A DNA stretch of 18,092 nucleotides from CAYVMD01 sp964452465 (GCA_964452465.1 CAYVMD010000041.1:1-18092), one strand, 5' to 3'; shown: positions 1-7,988, counted from the stretch's first letter. Notes: generated by a model from the sequence alone, not told the origin. Translations and numbers: made by a program.

Positions 1-283
1 AGTCGCGCTCCCCAAATGGCTGGTTGCGTCCCACATTGAACTTCTCCAGCAGATTGAATCCCCGCCAGCGGGGGAGCTTCTCCGGGGAGGGAGTGGGAAG
101 CACACGCTTCTGCTTCGCCGTGGTTTTCGTAGAAGCCGTTATTTGCATTCCTCTTCTTGCTCCTTTCTCACTCTTATCCCTCATGCCACTCACTCCTTCC
201 TCCGCAATTCCCCACAAACCGAGCATCCCAATACCTGCTACTCCCAATTTCTTCAGGAATTCCCTCCTCGTTATCCTCATCAT
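1..283 (-). CDS. Tat-exported GH5-like glycoside hydrolase, N-terminal 94 residues (partial)
   Basis: Seen: a minus-strand frame opens at ATG 283, six bases after a perfect AGGAGG (290-295), and stays open to the window edge. The first residues carry a twin-arginine export signal (TRREFLKK followed by the hydrophobic stretch LGVAGIGMLGLWGIA). After a charged linker rich in K, R, T and P comes PRWRGFNLLEKFN, then PFGERD. Known: an RGFNLLE-type block followed by a (F/Y)xExDF element is the usual beginning of the catalytic barrel in a bacterial GH5 cellulase-like group. Inferred: a folded, Tat-exported endo-glucanase or endo-mannanase. The catalytic glutamates lie outside the window, so the subfamily and substrate cannot be read. 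The second ATG at 280 is an equally possible start. The opposite-strand reading frame over this stretch is a shadow. Confidence 0.7.
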   Translation of the reverse strand, partial: MMRITRREFLKKLGVAGIGMLGLWGIAEEGVSGMRDKSEKGARRGMQITASTKTTAKQKRVLPTPSPEKLPRWRGFNLLEKFNVGRNQPFGERD

Positions 284-416
284 CTTCAACCTCCTACAAT
301 TTTTGGGGGTTTTCTTACCCCTCTTGTGTTATCAGCCTTTTCAAGTAAACACCACGATATTGATAACATGCTTAGCATCCCTTTGTAAAGAGGTCGCGCT
401 TCCTCCCAAAAATCTA

Positions 417-818
417 TTGGAAAAGAATTTGTTTCCTCATTTGACAGAAGGGTATTACGCCGTGAAGGACGGGGAATTTATTTTTGAGAACCCAAAATCT
501 ACCGAAATGTCCTCCACTAGGGGAATGGAAGACCCATTTTGGGATATTGGCGCAAACTCATCTGCCGAAGGCAAACGAGAAGGACACGAGACCGAAGGAA
601 GGGCGATCGACTTGTTCAATTATGGTTTCAAATCTAATTCAAGATGGAGCCCAGAGGGGAAGAGCCTAACTCAATTTCGAATAGATCTTATTTTCAGGAA
701 AGACGGAGGTAAATGGAACATGATGCTGCATTGTGAGAGGACAAAGAACAGCCTTTCTTTTGCTCTCTTAAGGGTCTTCCCGGTAGGGGTTTGCTTTCCC
801 TTGACGGCGCCTGTCTAA
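417..818 (+). pseudogene. Possible relic of a small NTF2/SnoaL-like protein gene
   Basis: Seen: a plus-strand frame, open from far upstream, becomes protein-like from about TTG 417. It reads LEKNLFPHLTEGYYAVKDGE and later LTQFRIDLIFRKDGGKWNMM followed by LHCERTK. The alternating hydrophobic pattern with a final 'FRKxGGKW...H' strand resembles the last strands of NTF2/SnoaL-like domains (DUF4440 type), which often end in a W-K-x-x-x-H segment. No ribosome binding site precedes 417, and the last ~20 residues (SFALLRVFPVGVCFPLTAPV) look like run-on through noncoding DNA. The region upstream of 417 in the same frame is antisense to the GH5-like gene and is not real. Reading: a truncated or frameshifted remnant, or chance. 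The SnoaL assignment is inference from a short pattern only. Confidence 0.27.
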
Positions 819-875
819 GAATCCTGCTTGGCTTACTTAATGGGGGTATGGGAACGACGGTCTCAATTGGAGCGT

Positions 876-893
876 AGGAAGCAGCGGCTTCCT
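876..893 (-). terminator. Hairpin downstream of the DNA ligase gene
   Basis: AGGAAGC-AGCG-GCTTCCT forms a perfect 7-bp stem with a four-base loop, 30 bases past the ligase stop in the direction of ligase transcription. No T-run follows on the minus strand, so it is at best a weak terminator or an mRNA 3'-end stabiliser. Confidence 0.25.
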
Positions 894-922
894 TAAGCGT
901 TTAGCCTTACTAATTGGAAGCC

Positions 923-2566
923 TCAGAATTGGGAGGCGGAGAGGCTTGCCTCGTATATCCTCCTTACCAGGGAGATATCGTCTATCTCCTCCACCGTTTT
1001 ATCCTCCCTTATCCGAGTTATCCTGGCAAAGCGCAGGGCATAGCCACACTTGTAGCGAGGGCTCTTCTGAATATCCCCGAAAGCTATTTCCACCACTATT
1101 TCCGGCTTCACATAAACTACCCCGCCCTCCTCTCGTATCTTCAACTCCAAAAGCCTCCTCGTCATCTCCTCGAACTCCTCATCGGTCAATCCCTTGAATG
1201 TCTTCCCTAGCATCAAAAGCTCCTTCCTCTCCTCGTCCCAGCAGGCTAAATGATAATCGGAGAGCCAATTGTGCCTCCTGCCATATCCCCATTCCGCCCC
1301 GATTATCACCAGGTCTAAGGTTATCGCCTTCTTCACCTTCAGCCACAGTTTCCCCCTGTTTCCTGGGGTGTAAACTCCCTTCAACGCTTTAGCCATCACT
1401 CCTTCCTGCCCTTCGGCGATAGCCCTCTCGTAGAAGGACCTCGCTTCCTCCAAATCCCTGGGAATGAGCCTATCCGCCAGCGCGATGTTCCCCCTTATCC
1501 TTTCCAAGACCTCCCACCTATCCTCATAAGGCTTGTCTATTAGGGACTCTCCATCCCAAAGGAGGCAATCGAAGAGATACAATTTGAGGGGGATTTCCTT
1601 TGCCATTCCCTCGATATCGTGCTTCCGCGTGAGCCTCTGCATCACCATCTGAAAAGGCAGAACTCTTCCCTCCTTCATTGCCACCACCTCCCCTTCCACT
1701 ATCCCATCTCCCTTCAACTCCCTTTTCACCTCCTCCACTACTTCGGGAAGGGCAGGTGTGAGTTCCTTAAGTCGCCGGGAGAATATGCGCACCTCCTCTC
1801 CTCTCTTGTGGATTTGAACCCTCGCCCCATCATATTTGAACTCCAGGGCGAACCTCTCCATCTCCTCATAAACCTCCTCCAAGGAGGAAGCGGTCTGGGC
1901 GAGCATGGGTTGGAGGGGTTGAAATAGGCGAGGAGAGGAGGTTTCCAGCCCTTTAAGCCCTTCCTTCTTCGCCACATAGGCGATCCTTCCCACATCCCCC
2001 CAAAGCAGGAATGCCCTTCTTATTAAGGCAAGGGGAAGGGAGGTAGCATAGGCGATGCTCTCGAGAAGCATCCCTTCCTGCACTCCTATCCGCATCTCCC
2101 CCAGCAGTATCTTCGCCAAGTGCTTAGCTTCCAGAGCATCCATGCGGGCGAAGAGGTTCCGCAAGATCGCCTTCCTCTTCCTCTCCACCCCTTGCCCTCT
2201 TAAATCCCCCAGCATTAGAAGGTGAGAGTATACCTCCTGTAGGGAGAGACCTCTCGAGGTATACCGAGAGCGCCTCTCGTAAAGCAGCCGCACCGTCTCC
2301 CCTGCGTCTATCGCCTCATCCCTTATCTCGTGGTAATCCCTTGGGGAGGTGAGGAGGATCTCGTCGAGGAGGGAGAAAAGCGTTCTACCCGAGACGAAGG
2401 TCTTCTTCCCCTCCGGGAGCTTCCCCAGGAGGAGATAGACGGTGATCTGCGCCTCCTCGGGCGAGGATTCCTTCAGAAATTCCCCCACAATGCGGATTTT
2501 CTCCTTCTTCCCAGTGATCCCTTCCAAGTCTTGACAAAGGGCAGAGAACTCGGCAAAACTCTTCAT
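923..2566 (-). CDS. lig: ATP-dependent DNA ligase, archaeal/LigB type
   Basis: Seals nicked DNA through an enzyme-AMP intermediate. Seen, in 547-residue numbering: an N-terminal DNA-binding domain (about 1-215); motif I EFKYDGARVQIH with adenylated lysine K244; motif III LYLFDCLLWDG; motif IV QEGVMAKAL; motif V LWLKVKK; then an OB-fold domain with motif VI RFARITRIREDK near the C-terminus. All ligase motifs are intact and the length is typical of the archaeal/LigB-type family. Start choice: the frame extends to a TTG at 2608, but family members begin near 'MxFxEF', which matches ATG 2566 (MKSFAEFS). A TTGACT-N18-TAAATT promoter also ends 8 bases before this ATG with no Shine-Dalgarno between, implying leaderless translation. 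It is divergent from the fusion gene at 2680. Bacteria normally use a NAD-dependent LigA for replication; whether this is an additional or the main ligase cannot be told from the window. Confidence 0.95.
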   Translation of the reverse strand: MKSFAEFSALCQDLEGITGKKEKIRIVGEFLKESSPEEAQITVYLLLGKLPEGKKTFVSGRTLFSLLDEILLTSPRDYHEIRDEAIDAGETVRLLYERRSRYTSRGLSLQEVYSHLLMLGDLRGQGVERKRKAILRNLFARMDALEAKHLAKILLGEMRIGVQEGMLLESIAYATSLPLALIRRAFLLWGDVGRIAYVAKKEGLKGLETSSPRLFQPLQPMLAQTASSLEEVYEEMERFALEFKYDGARVQIHKRGEEVRIFSRRLKELTPALPEVVEEVKRELKGDGIVEGEVVAMKEGRVLPFQMVMQRLTRKHDIEGMAKEIPLKLYLFDCLLWDGESLIDKPYEDRWEVLERIRGNIALADRLIPRDLEEARSFYERAIAEGQEGVMAKALKGVYTPGNRGKLWLKVKKAITLDLVIIGAEWGYGRRHNWLSDYHLACWDEERKELLMLGKTFKGLTDEEFEEMTRRLLELKIREEGGVVYVKPEIVVEIAFGDIQKSPRYKCGYALRFARITRIREDKTVEEIDDISLVRRIYEASLSASQF

Positions 2567-2574
2567 CCCAGGGG

Positions 2575-2604
2575 AATTTAAACGCTCCGGGCAGGGGAAG
2601 TCAA
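2575..2604 (-). promoter_or_regulatory. Promoter of the DNA ligase gene (leaderless geometry)
   Basis: On the minus strand: -35 TTGACT (2604-2599), an 18-base spacer, -10 TAAATT (2580-2575), then 8 bases to ATG 2566. Transcription would begin at or next to the start codon. It mirrors the plus-strand promoter at 2643-2672: the 12-base arms around the two -35 boxes (2594-2605 and 2642-2653) form an inverted repeat with one mismatch. Confidence 0.6.
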
Positions 2605-2642
2605 CCAACCTTGCTTTTGAGAGGAGGACGGATCCCTAATCG

Positions 2643-2672
2643 TTGACTTCTCCTTGGTTTTGGGGCTAAATT
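2643..2672 (+). promoter_or_regulatory. Promoter of the nucleotidyltransferase-kinase fusion gene (leaderless geometry)
   Basis: -35 TTGACT (2643-2648), an 18-base spacer, -10 TAAATT (2667-2672), then 7 bases to ATG 2680. No Shine-Dalgarno stands at a usable distance. The same hexamers and spacer occur on the opposite strand for the ligase gene. Confidence 0.6.
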
Positions 2673-2679
2673 GAAAAGG

Positions 2680-5091
2680 ATGGAAACGCTGCGCTTCCCC
2701 ATTATAAGGTCCAATATCAAAGACAGGGTGGCGATAGTCCTCGCGGGTGGCAAGGGAACCCGAATGGGTGGGGAGAGCAATAAGGTTTGTCATCTTGTGG
2801 ATGGCGTTCCATTCATAAACAAAACGATAACCACCCTAAAGCATTGCGGATTCCCTGTCATCGTAGTGGTGGGGTATAGGTATGAGGATGTCATCGCCGC
2901 CGTGGAGCGGGAGTTTCCCGATGTGAGCTTCGTCCTCCAGGAGGAGCAACTTGGCACCGCCCATGCGGTAAAGTGTGCTTGCCGATACCTAAGATCCGTC
3001 GGCTTTGCAGGGGATGTTTTGATCATCGCGGGCGACAAGCTCGTTTTGGGGAATGCTTTGGCGAGGATGAGGGAGAGATATGAGGATGAGGATATGGACC
3101 TGCTCTTTGCCACTAAGATCGGGGAAGGGAAGAGCTTCGGTAGGGTGGTGAGGGACGAGGAGGGAAGGGTGAAGAGGATTCAGGAAACCAAGGGGAGGGA
3201 GGGGGAGTTTCCTCCCCTTGACGAAACTAATCAATCTATCTACCTGATCAAAACGAGTCTACTATACGAGGCATTGAAGGAGGTGAAACCGAGCGAGGAG
3301 GATGGGGAGGAGAAGCTGACGGACATAGTGGAGGTGCTTTACTCTAAGGGGGCTAAGATCGACACCTTCCCTCTGAGGGAGGAAGAGGTCCTCACCTTTA
3401 ATACCCCGGAGGAGCTGGAGAGGATTAGGGTGAAGATGGAGGAAAGGAGGTTGAGGGGTGGAAAGCATCTAAAGAGGGTGGAGGAATGGATGAAGCTCTT
3501 CCAAGCGGGGGACGAGAGGTTAGAAGGGGTTTTGAGGCATATCTATGCCGATGATGAGAACCTCTTGGAGGAGAAGCGAAAGGTTTATCTTAAGGTTCTG
3601 GAGAAGTTTGCCGAGGAGTTCAACCCCTCTTCAAGCGTCTTCTTCGTGCGTTCCCCCGGCAGGCTGAATCTCATGGGAAGGCATATAGATCATAGGGGTG
3701 GGGCGGTAAATGTGATCGCCGTGGACAAAGAGATAATAATGGCGGTCGAGCCGAGGGAGGATGACCAAGTGAAAGCGGTGAACCTCAAAGGAGAGTTTCC
3801 CCCTCGGTGCTTTAGCATCCAAGAGGAAATGGGGAAATTGAGGTGGGCGAGTTGGTTGAGGGCGATAGAGAGCGAGGAATTGAAGGAAGAATTAAGCAGG
3901 ACGAAAGGGGACTGGATCAATTATATAAAAGCGGGGGTTTTGAAGATGCAGGATCAGCATCGGGATATTAAGTTCAAGGGTTTCAACGCGGTTGTTTATG
4001 GGGATATCCCCATCGGTTCCGGGCTGAGTTCCTCCTCCGCCCTTGTTGTCGCCTCCGCGAAGTCCATTCTGCGCGTTAATGGGATCGCCTCTTCACCGAG
4101 GGACTTCATCCTATTTTGCGGGGAAGGAGAATGGTATGTAGGAACGCGGGGAGGGCATGGTGACCACGCTGCTATGGAGTTTGGGGTGCAGGGAAGTGTG
4201 AGTCAGATAAGGTTCTTCCCCCTGGAACTGGTGGGGAGGGCTCCTCTACCCAGGGGATATAGGATCCTATTCTGCTATTCTCAGGAACCCGCGAAGAAGA
4301 GCGAGACCGTGAGGGACGCCTTCAATCAAAAGGTCGCTTGCTACGAAATAGGCATGATGATGCTGAAGCAGAACTTCCCACAATATGCGGACAAAATACA
4401 GCATCTCCGAGATGTAAACCCTTCCAATTTGGGCATCCAGGAATGGGAGATATACCGCATGCTTCTTTCCCTGCCGGAGAGGATGAGTAGGGAGGAGATC
4501 CTCGCCTATTTCCCTCCCCAAAGGAAGGAAGAATTAGAGAGGGTCCTCGCCAACCATTCCCTCCCTCCTTTCGATGGTTATCCCATAAGGGGAGTTTGTC
4601 TCTTTGGGATAGCGGAGTGTGCGAGGAGCGCCAAATGCCTCCATCTCATCCAACAAGGGCATATGGGGACATTGGGGCATCTCATGAACATTTCCCATGA
4701 TGGGGATAGGGTGACCGCTTTGAACGAAAGAGGGGAAAGGGTCCCCTACCGGGCGAATGTCTCCACCCAATATCTGGAGCATTTGATGGAGAATTGCCGA
4801 AGATATCCTGATAGGGAGGAATTCCGCCTGATGTATCAACCCGGGGAGTATGGCTGTAGCACCTACAAGATAGATATGTTGGTGGATATCGCAAGGAAGG
4901 TGCCGGGCGTGTTGGGAGCGCAGGTGGCGGGGGCTGGCTTGGGAGGATGCGTTATCGCTTTGGTCGAGGAGGATAAGGTGGACGCCCTCAAAGAGGCTTG
5001 GATGAGGGATTATTACATCCCCCTTTCCCTCGAGCCGTTGATTGAGGTTCCGGTTGCGGTCCAGGGGGCGGGCTATTTAGAGGTCGAATGA
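2680..5091 (+). CDS. Bifunctional sugar-1-phosphate nucleotidyltransferase / galactokinase-type GHMP kinase
   Basis: Seen, in 803-residue numbering: residues 15-250 form a GlmU/MobA-like nucleotidyltransferase with LAGGKGTRMGG (21-31), GTAHAVK (92-98) and the acidic AGDK (117-120). A linker (about 250-320) leads to a galactokinase-like GHMP kinase: GRLNLMGRHIDHRGG (327-341), phosphate-binding PIGSGLSSSSA (444-454), probable catalytic Asp in GGHGDHAA (D495), and a late AGAGLGGC motif. Known: galactokinases carry GEHTDY in the first motif. The form G-x-HIDH-x-GG seen here is, from memory, that of plant galacturonokinase. Inferred: the kinase makes a sugar-1-phosphate and the other half turns it into an NDP-sugar, much as in the Bacteroides Fkp and plant FKGP fusions but with a different pyrophosphorylase type. 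Substrate is unknown; galacturonate or another galacto-configured sugar is plausible. The frame opens three codons earlier at TTG 2671, but ATG 2680 fits the promoter. Confidence 0.88.
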   Translation: METLRFPIIRSNIKDRVAIVLAGGKGTRMGGESNKVCHLVDGVPFINKTITTLKHCGFPVIVVVGYRYEDVIAAVEREFPDVSFVLQEEQLGTAHAVKCACRYLRSVGFAGDVLIIAGDKLVLGNALARMRERYEDEDMDLLFATKIGEGKSFGRVVRDEEGRVKRIQETKGREGEFPPLDETNQSIYLIKTSLLYEALKEVKPSEEDGEEKLTDIVEVLYSKGAKIDTFPLREEEVLTFNTPEELERIRVKMEERRLRGGKHLKRVEEWMKLFQAGDERLEGVLRHIYADDENLLEEKRKVYLKVLEKFAEEFNPSSSVFFVRSPGRLNLMGRHIDHRGGAVNVIAVDKEIIMAVEPREDDQVKAVNLKGEFPPRCFSIQEEMGKLRWASWLRAIESEELKEELSRTKGDWINYIKAGVLKMQDQHRDIKFKGFNAVVYGDIPIGSGLSSSSALVVASAKSILRVNGIASSPRDFILFCGEGEWYVGTRGGHGDHAAMEFGVQGSVSQIRFFPLELVGRAPLPRGYRILFCYSQEPAKKSETVRDAFNQKVACYEIGMMMLKQNFPQYADKIQHLRDVNPSNLGIQEWEIYRMLLSLPERMSREEILAYFPPQRKEELERVLANHSLPPFDGYPIRGVCLFGIAECARSAKCLHLIQQGHMGTLGHLMNISHDGDRVTALNERGERVPYRANVSTQYLEHLMENCRRYPDREEFRLMYQPGEYGCSTYKIDMLVDIARKVPGVLGAQVAGAGLGGCVIALVEEDKVDALKEAWMRDYYIPLSLEPLIEVPVAVQGAGYLEVE

Positions 5092-5129
5092 AACGCAAAA
5101 CCCTAGGGATTTAAATATCTGGGGAGGAG

Positions 5130-5138
5130 TGCTATAAT
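5130..5138 (+). promoter_or_regulatory. Extended -10 promoter of the xerC-hslVU operon
   Basis: TGC-TATAAT (5130-5138) is a consensus extended -10 element, five bases before ATG 5144. The purine-rich GGGGAGGAG lies upstream of the -10 and too far from the ATG to act as a ribosome binding site, so the transcript is probably leaderless or nearly so. The -35 region is AT-rich but not consensus. Confidence 0.6.
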
Positions 5139-5143
5139 TAGTT

Positions 5144-6025
5144 ATGGACATGTTGACGGAGATAGAGGAATTCCTGAATTATCTGCAGGAAGTAAGGGGT
5201 TACCCTCCTACTACTTTAAAGTCGTATAGCACCGATCTCCTGCAGTTCGCAAACTTCGCCCAAGAGGCAGGTTGTGAGGATTGGAATAAGGTCGATATCC
5301 CCCTTCTACGCGCCTTTTTGGGATCGCTTCAGGAGCAGGGATGTGGTAGGGCCACCCTCCTTAGAAAGCTCTCCGCCCTGCGTTCCTTCTTCAAGAGGAT
5401 GGTGAGGGAGAAGAAACTGCAAAGGAATCCCCTCCTTGCCCTTTCCTCGCCTCGCTATCGCCGAGGGCTCCCCCTCTTCCTCAAGGTGAGGGATATAGAG
5501 AGGATGCTTTCCTTGGCGGGGGAGGACATCCTAGGGATTAGGAACAGGGCGATACTGGAACTTTTATACTCCACTGGATTGCGGGTTTCGGAATTGGTAA
5601 GTTTGGACCTCGCCGATTTGGACCTGGATAAAGAGGAGTTAAGGATAAGAGGAAAGAGAGGCAAGGAGAGGTTGGTTTTCATCGGGAGCAAGGCGAAGGA
5701 GGCTTTGGCTCGATATCTCAGGGAGTCAAGACCCTTGTTGGACGAGGGAGGGGAGAAGGCGTTGTTCCTGAACAGGAAAGGAGGGAGGTTATCGGTGCGA
5801 GGAGTGCACAAGATCATTGGCAAAATGGCAAAGGAAAGTGGTCTCTATGCCCATCCCCATACCATCCGCCATTCCTTCGCCACCCACCTTTTGGAAGGAG
5901 GAGCGGATTTGAGGACCGTGCAGGAACTGCTCGGTCATTCTCATCTCGTAACCACTCAGATCTACACCCACCTTACGGTGGATAAGTTGAAGGAAATCCA
6001 TAGGAGGGCGCACCCAAGAGGATGA
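5144..6025 (+). CDS. xerC: Tyrosine recombinase XerC-like
   Basis: Site-specific recombinase that resolves chromosome dimers at dif sites, acting in the cytosol with a XerD partner or alone. Seen: 293 residues, normal for the family. The N-terminal SAM-like core-binding domain (about 1-95) carries the helical DNA-grip segment. The catalytic domain (about 105-285) has the full set: R147 in STGLRVSEL, lysine around 171-174 in the GKRGKER hairpin, H239 and R242 in HTIRH, H265 in LGHS and the nucleophile Y274 in IYTHL. ATG 5144 fits the extended -10 promoter just upstream. The stop overlaps the hslV start (ATGA), so the two are translationally coupled. The order xerC-hslV-hslU is a conserved bacterial arrangement and favours XerC over a phage integrase. 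Confidence 0.93.
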   Translation: MDMLTEIEEFLNYLQEVRGYPPTTLKSYSTDLLQFANFAQEAGCEDWNKVDIPLLRAFLGSLQEQGCGRATLLRKLSALRSFFKRMVREKKLQRNPLLALSSPRYRRGLPLFLKVRDIERMLSLAGEDILGIRNRAILELLYSTGLRVSELVSLDLADLDLDKEELRIRGKRGKERLVFIGSKAKEALARYLRESRPLLDEGGEKALFLNRKGGRLSVRGVHKIIGKMAKESGLYAHPHTIRHSFATHLLEGGADLRTVQELLGHSHLVTTQIYTHLTVDKLKEIHRRAHPRG

Positions 6026-6558
6026 AGAGCACGACCATAATTGCTTTGAAAAGGAATGGCAAAGTGGTGATCGCCGGCGACGGGCAGGTAACATTTCAGA
6101 ATACCATCCTTAAGAACTCGGCGAGGAAGGTGCGCAGGATGTATGGTGGTAAGGTTATAGCGGGATTCACAGGAGCGACCGCCGATGCCCTCGCCCTATT
6201 CGACAGATTGGAGAGCAAATTGCAGGAGCACAAGGGGAATCTCCTGCGCGCCTGCGTGGAATTAGCGAAGGATTGGCGCACCGATCGCTCCCTGAGGCAA
6301 CTAGAGGCTTTGCTCGTCGTTTCCGATGGGGAGCACCTCTTCGTCGTCTCGGGGACCGGCGATGTGCTGGAGCCCGATGAGGAAGTAATCGGGATTGGCT
6401 CGGGCGGTCCCTATGCCCTCGCTGCTGCGAAGGCGCTCCTCAAGCATACCGATTTGCCCCCTGAGGCAATCGCGGAGGAGGCGATAAGGATAGCCTCCTC
6501 CATCTGCATTTACACCAATGATCAGATAACCATAGAGACCTTGGAAGGAAGGGATTGA
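6022..6558 (+). CDS. hslV: HslV, proteolytic subunit of the HslUV protease
   Basis: Threonine peptidase that assembles as a double hexameric ring and degrades proteins fed by HslU. Seen: 178 residues. MKS precedes TTIIALKRNGKVVIAGDGQVT, so a three-residue propeptide would be removed to expose the nucleophile Thr4. The family blocks KVIAGFTGATADA, ELAKDWRTDRSLR, IGSGGPYALAAAKALL and ICIYTNDQITIE are all present. It begins inside the xerC stop codon (ATGA overlap) and runs directly into hslU. The sequence is intact, with no unusual features. Confidence 0.97.
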   Translation: MKSTTIIALKRNGKVVIAGDGQVTFQNTILKNSARKVRRMYGGKVIAGFTGATADALALFDRLESKLQEHKGNLLRACVELAKDWRTDRSLRQLEALLVVSDGEHLFVVSGTGDVLEPDEEVIGIGSGGPYALAAAKALLKHTDLPPEAIAEEAIRIASSICIYTNDQITIETLEGRD

Positions 6559-6560
6559 GC

Positions 6561-7976
6561 ATGGAAGATCCGATGGCGTATCTTACGCCCCAAAAGATCG
6601 TCGAGGAATTGGACAAATACATAGTGGGGCAATATAAGGCGAAGAGGGCGGTAGCTATTGCCCTTCGCAATCGATACAGGAGGAAATTCCTCCCTCCCCA
6701 TCTCCGGGAGGAGGTGATCCCTAAAAACATCCTCATGATCGGACCCACCGGTGTGGGGAAGACGGAGATAGCGAGGAGGATGGCGCGGATAGTCTCTGCC
6801 CCCTTTATAAAAGTAGAGGCGACGAAGTTCACCGAGGTGGGATATGTGGGCAGGGATGTGGATTCCATAATCAGGGACCTGATGAATGTGGCGGTGCAAA
6901 TGGTTAGGCAGGAGAGGATGGAAGAGGTGAGGGAGAGGGCTAAGGAGCTTGCCCTGGAACGCATCCTGGATATCCTTTATCCCCTCCCTCGAAAACGCTC
7001 TCCCCTCGTAAACCCCTTCCAGGTCCTCTTCGGTGGTCCGGTGGAGAATCCACCTACTGCCGAGGCTGAGTACGATTACCAGGTGGCGGTGGCACAAAGG
7101 CAAAGGGCGGAGGCGAGGGAAAAACTCCTCTCGGGGGAGATGGATAACGAAATAATAGAGATCGAGGTGGAGGATACAAGGGTTGTGCCTGCGGTGGAGG
7201 TTTTCACCCCCGCGGGAGTGGAGGAGATGGGGATAGATTTCCAGGAGTTTCTGGGCAATATCTTTCCCAAGCAGAAAAGGAGGAGGAAGGTGACGGTGAG
7301 GGAGGCAAAGGAAATACTCGCGGAGGAGGAAGCGGGGAAGTTGATAGATATGGAGGAAGTTAGGAGAGAGGCAAAGGAGAGGACGGAAAACCTCGGAGTG
7401 GTCTTCATCGACGAGATAGACAAGATAGCAGGAAGGGAGAAGGGGGTAGGTCCTGATGTATCCAGGGAGGGGGTGCAGAGGGATCTTCTGCCGATAATAG
7501 AAGGTTGTACCGTGCAGACGAAATACGGTCCCGTTCGAACCGATCACATTCTCTTCATCGCTGCTGGCGCCTTCCATACCACTCGTCCCTCCGACCTCAT
7601 TCCCGAACTGCAGGGGCGCCTCCCCATAAGGGTGGAGTTGAGCCCCCTGGGGGAAGAGGATTTCCGCCGCATCCTAACCGAGCCGGAGAACGCCCTTTGT
7701 AAGCAGTATCAAGCCCTCCTCGCTACGGAAGGAGTGGATCTGCGCTTTACCGAGGACGGTGTAGCGGAGATCGCGAGGATAGCTCGCATCGTCAATGAGC
7801 GGACGGAGGATATAGGGGCGAGACGCCTCCACACGGTTATGGAGCGCCTATTGGAGGATGTCTCCTTCAACGCTCCTTCTTTGAAGGGGCAGACAGTGGT
7901 CGTGGATGCGGAATTCGTGAGGCGTCAATTGGGCGATATAACGGAGCAGGAGGATCTTTCCCGCTTCATCCTCTAA
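6561..7976 (+). CDS. hslU: HslU, AAA+ unfoldase subunit of the HslUV protease
   Basis: Hexameric ATPase that unfolds substrates and threads them into HslV. Seen, in 471-residue numbering: Walker A GPTGVGKT (61-68), the pore-loop motif GYVG (94-97), a long I-domain of charged helices (about 110-240), Walker B FIDEID (282-287), then VSREGVQRDLLPIIEG and the sensor-2/C-domain region RTEDIGARRLHT. The C-terminus LSRFIL matches the tail that docks into HslV pockets. An upstream TTG at 6555 is in frame, but ATG 6561 has AAGGAAGGG about seven bases before it and is preferred. hslV ends three bases earlier. It converges on the minus-strand glycosidase, with only 12 bases between the stops and no evident terminator. 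Confidence 0.97.
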   Translation: MEDPMAYLTPQKIVEELDKYIVGQYKAKRAVAIALRNRYRRKFLPPHLREEVIPKNILMIGPTGVGKTEIARRMARIVSAPFIKVEATKFTEVGYVGRDVDSIIRDLMNVAVQMVRQERMEEVRERAKELALERILDILYPLPRKRSPLVNPFQVLFGGPVENPPTAEAEYDYQVAVAQRQRAEAREKLLSGEMDNEIIEIEVEDTRVVPAVEVFTPAGVEEMGIDFQEFLGNIFPKQKRRRKVTVREAKEILAEEEAGKLIDMEEVRREAKERTENLGVVFIDEIDKIAGREKGVGPDVSREGVQRDLLPIIEGCTVQTKYGPVRTDHILFIAAGAFHTTRPSDLIPELQGRLPIRVELSPLGEEDFRRILTEPENALCKQYQALLATEGVDLRFTEDGVAEIARIARIVNERTEDIGARRLHTVMERLLEDVSFNAPSLKGQTVVVDAEFVRRQLGDITEQEDLSRFIL

Positions 7977-7988
7977 CGCCCTCGTTTT

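Larger units (their letters stand above)
284..922. other. 639-base gene-poor interval
   Basis: This stretch lies between the GH5-like start and the DNA ligase stop and is visibly more AT-rich than its neighbours. It holds the ribosome binding site of the GH5-like gene at 290-295 and presumably its promoter; TTTACA-N18-TATCAA on the minus strand near 359-388 is a weak candidate. It also holds a small perfect palindrome ATGCTTAGCAT (369-379), a possible decayed plus-strand gene (417-818, listed separately) and a hairpin at 876-893. I see no tRNA or mobile element. Confidence 0.5.

Noticed and set aside
2567..2608. TTG 2608 as the start of the DNA ligase
   Set aside because: The extra 14 residues lack family similarity and would lie over the promoter's -10 element; ATG 2566 matches the family start.
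5101..5108. CCCTAGGG palindrome as an operator for xerC
   Set aside because: Eight-base palindromes are common by chance, and no second copy is seen near other promoters here.
6522..7577. 351-residue open frame on the minus strand
   Set aside because: It is antisense to hslU, which is complete and has every family motif; the translation is low-complexity and lacks any recognisable domain.
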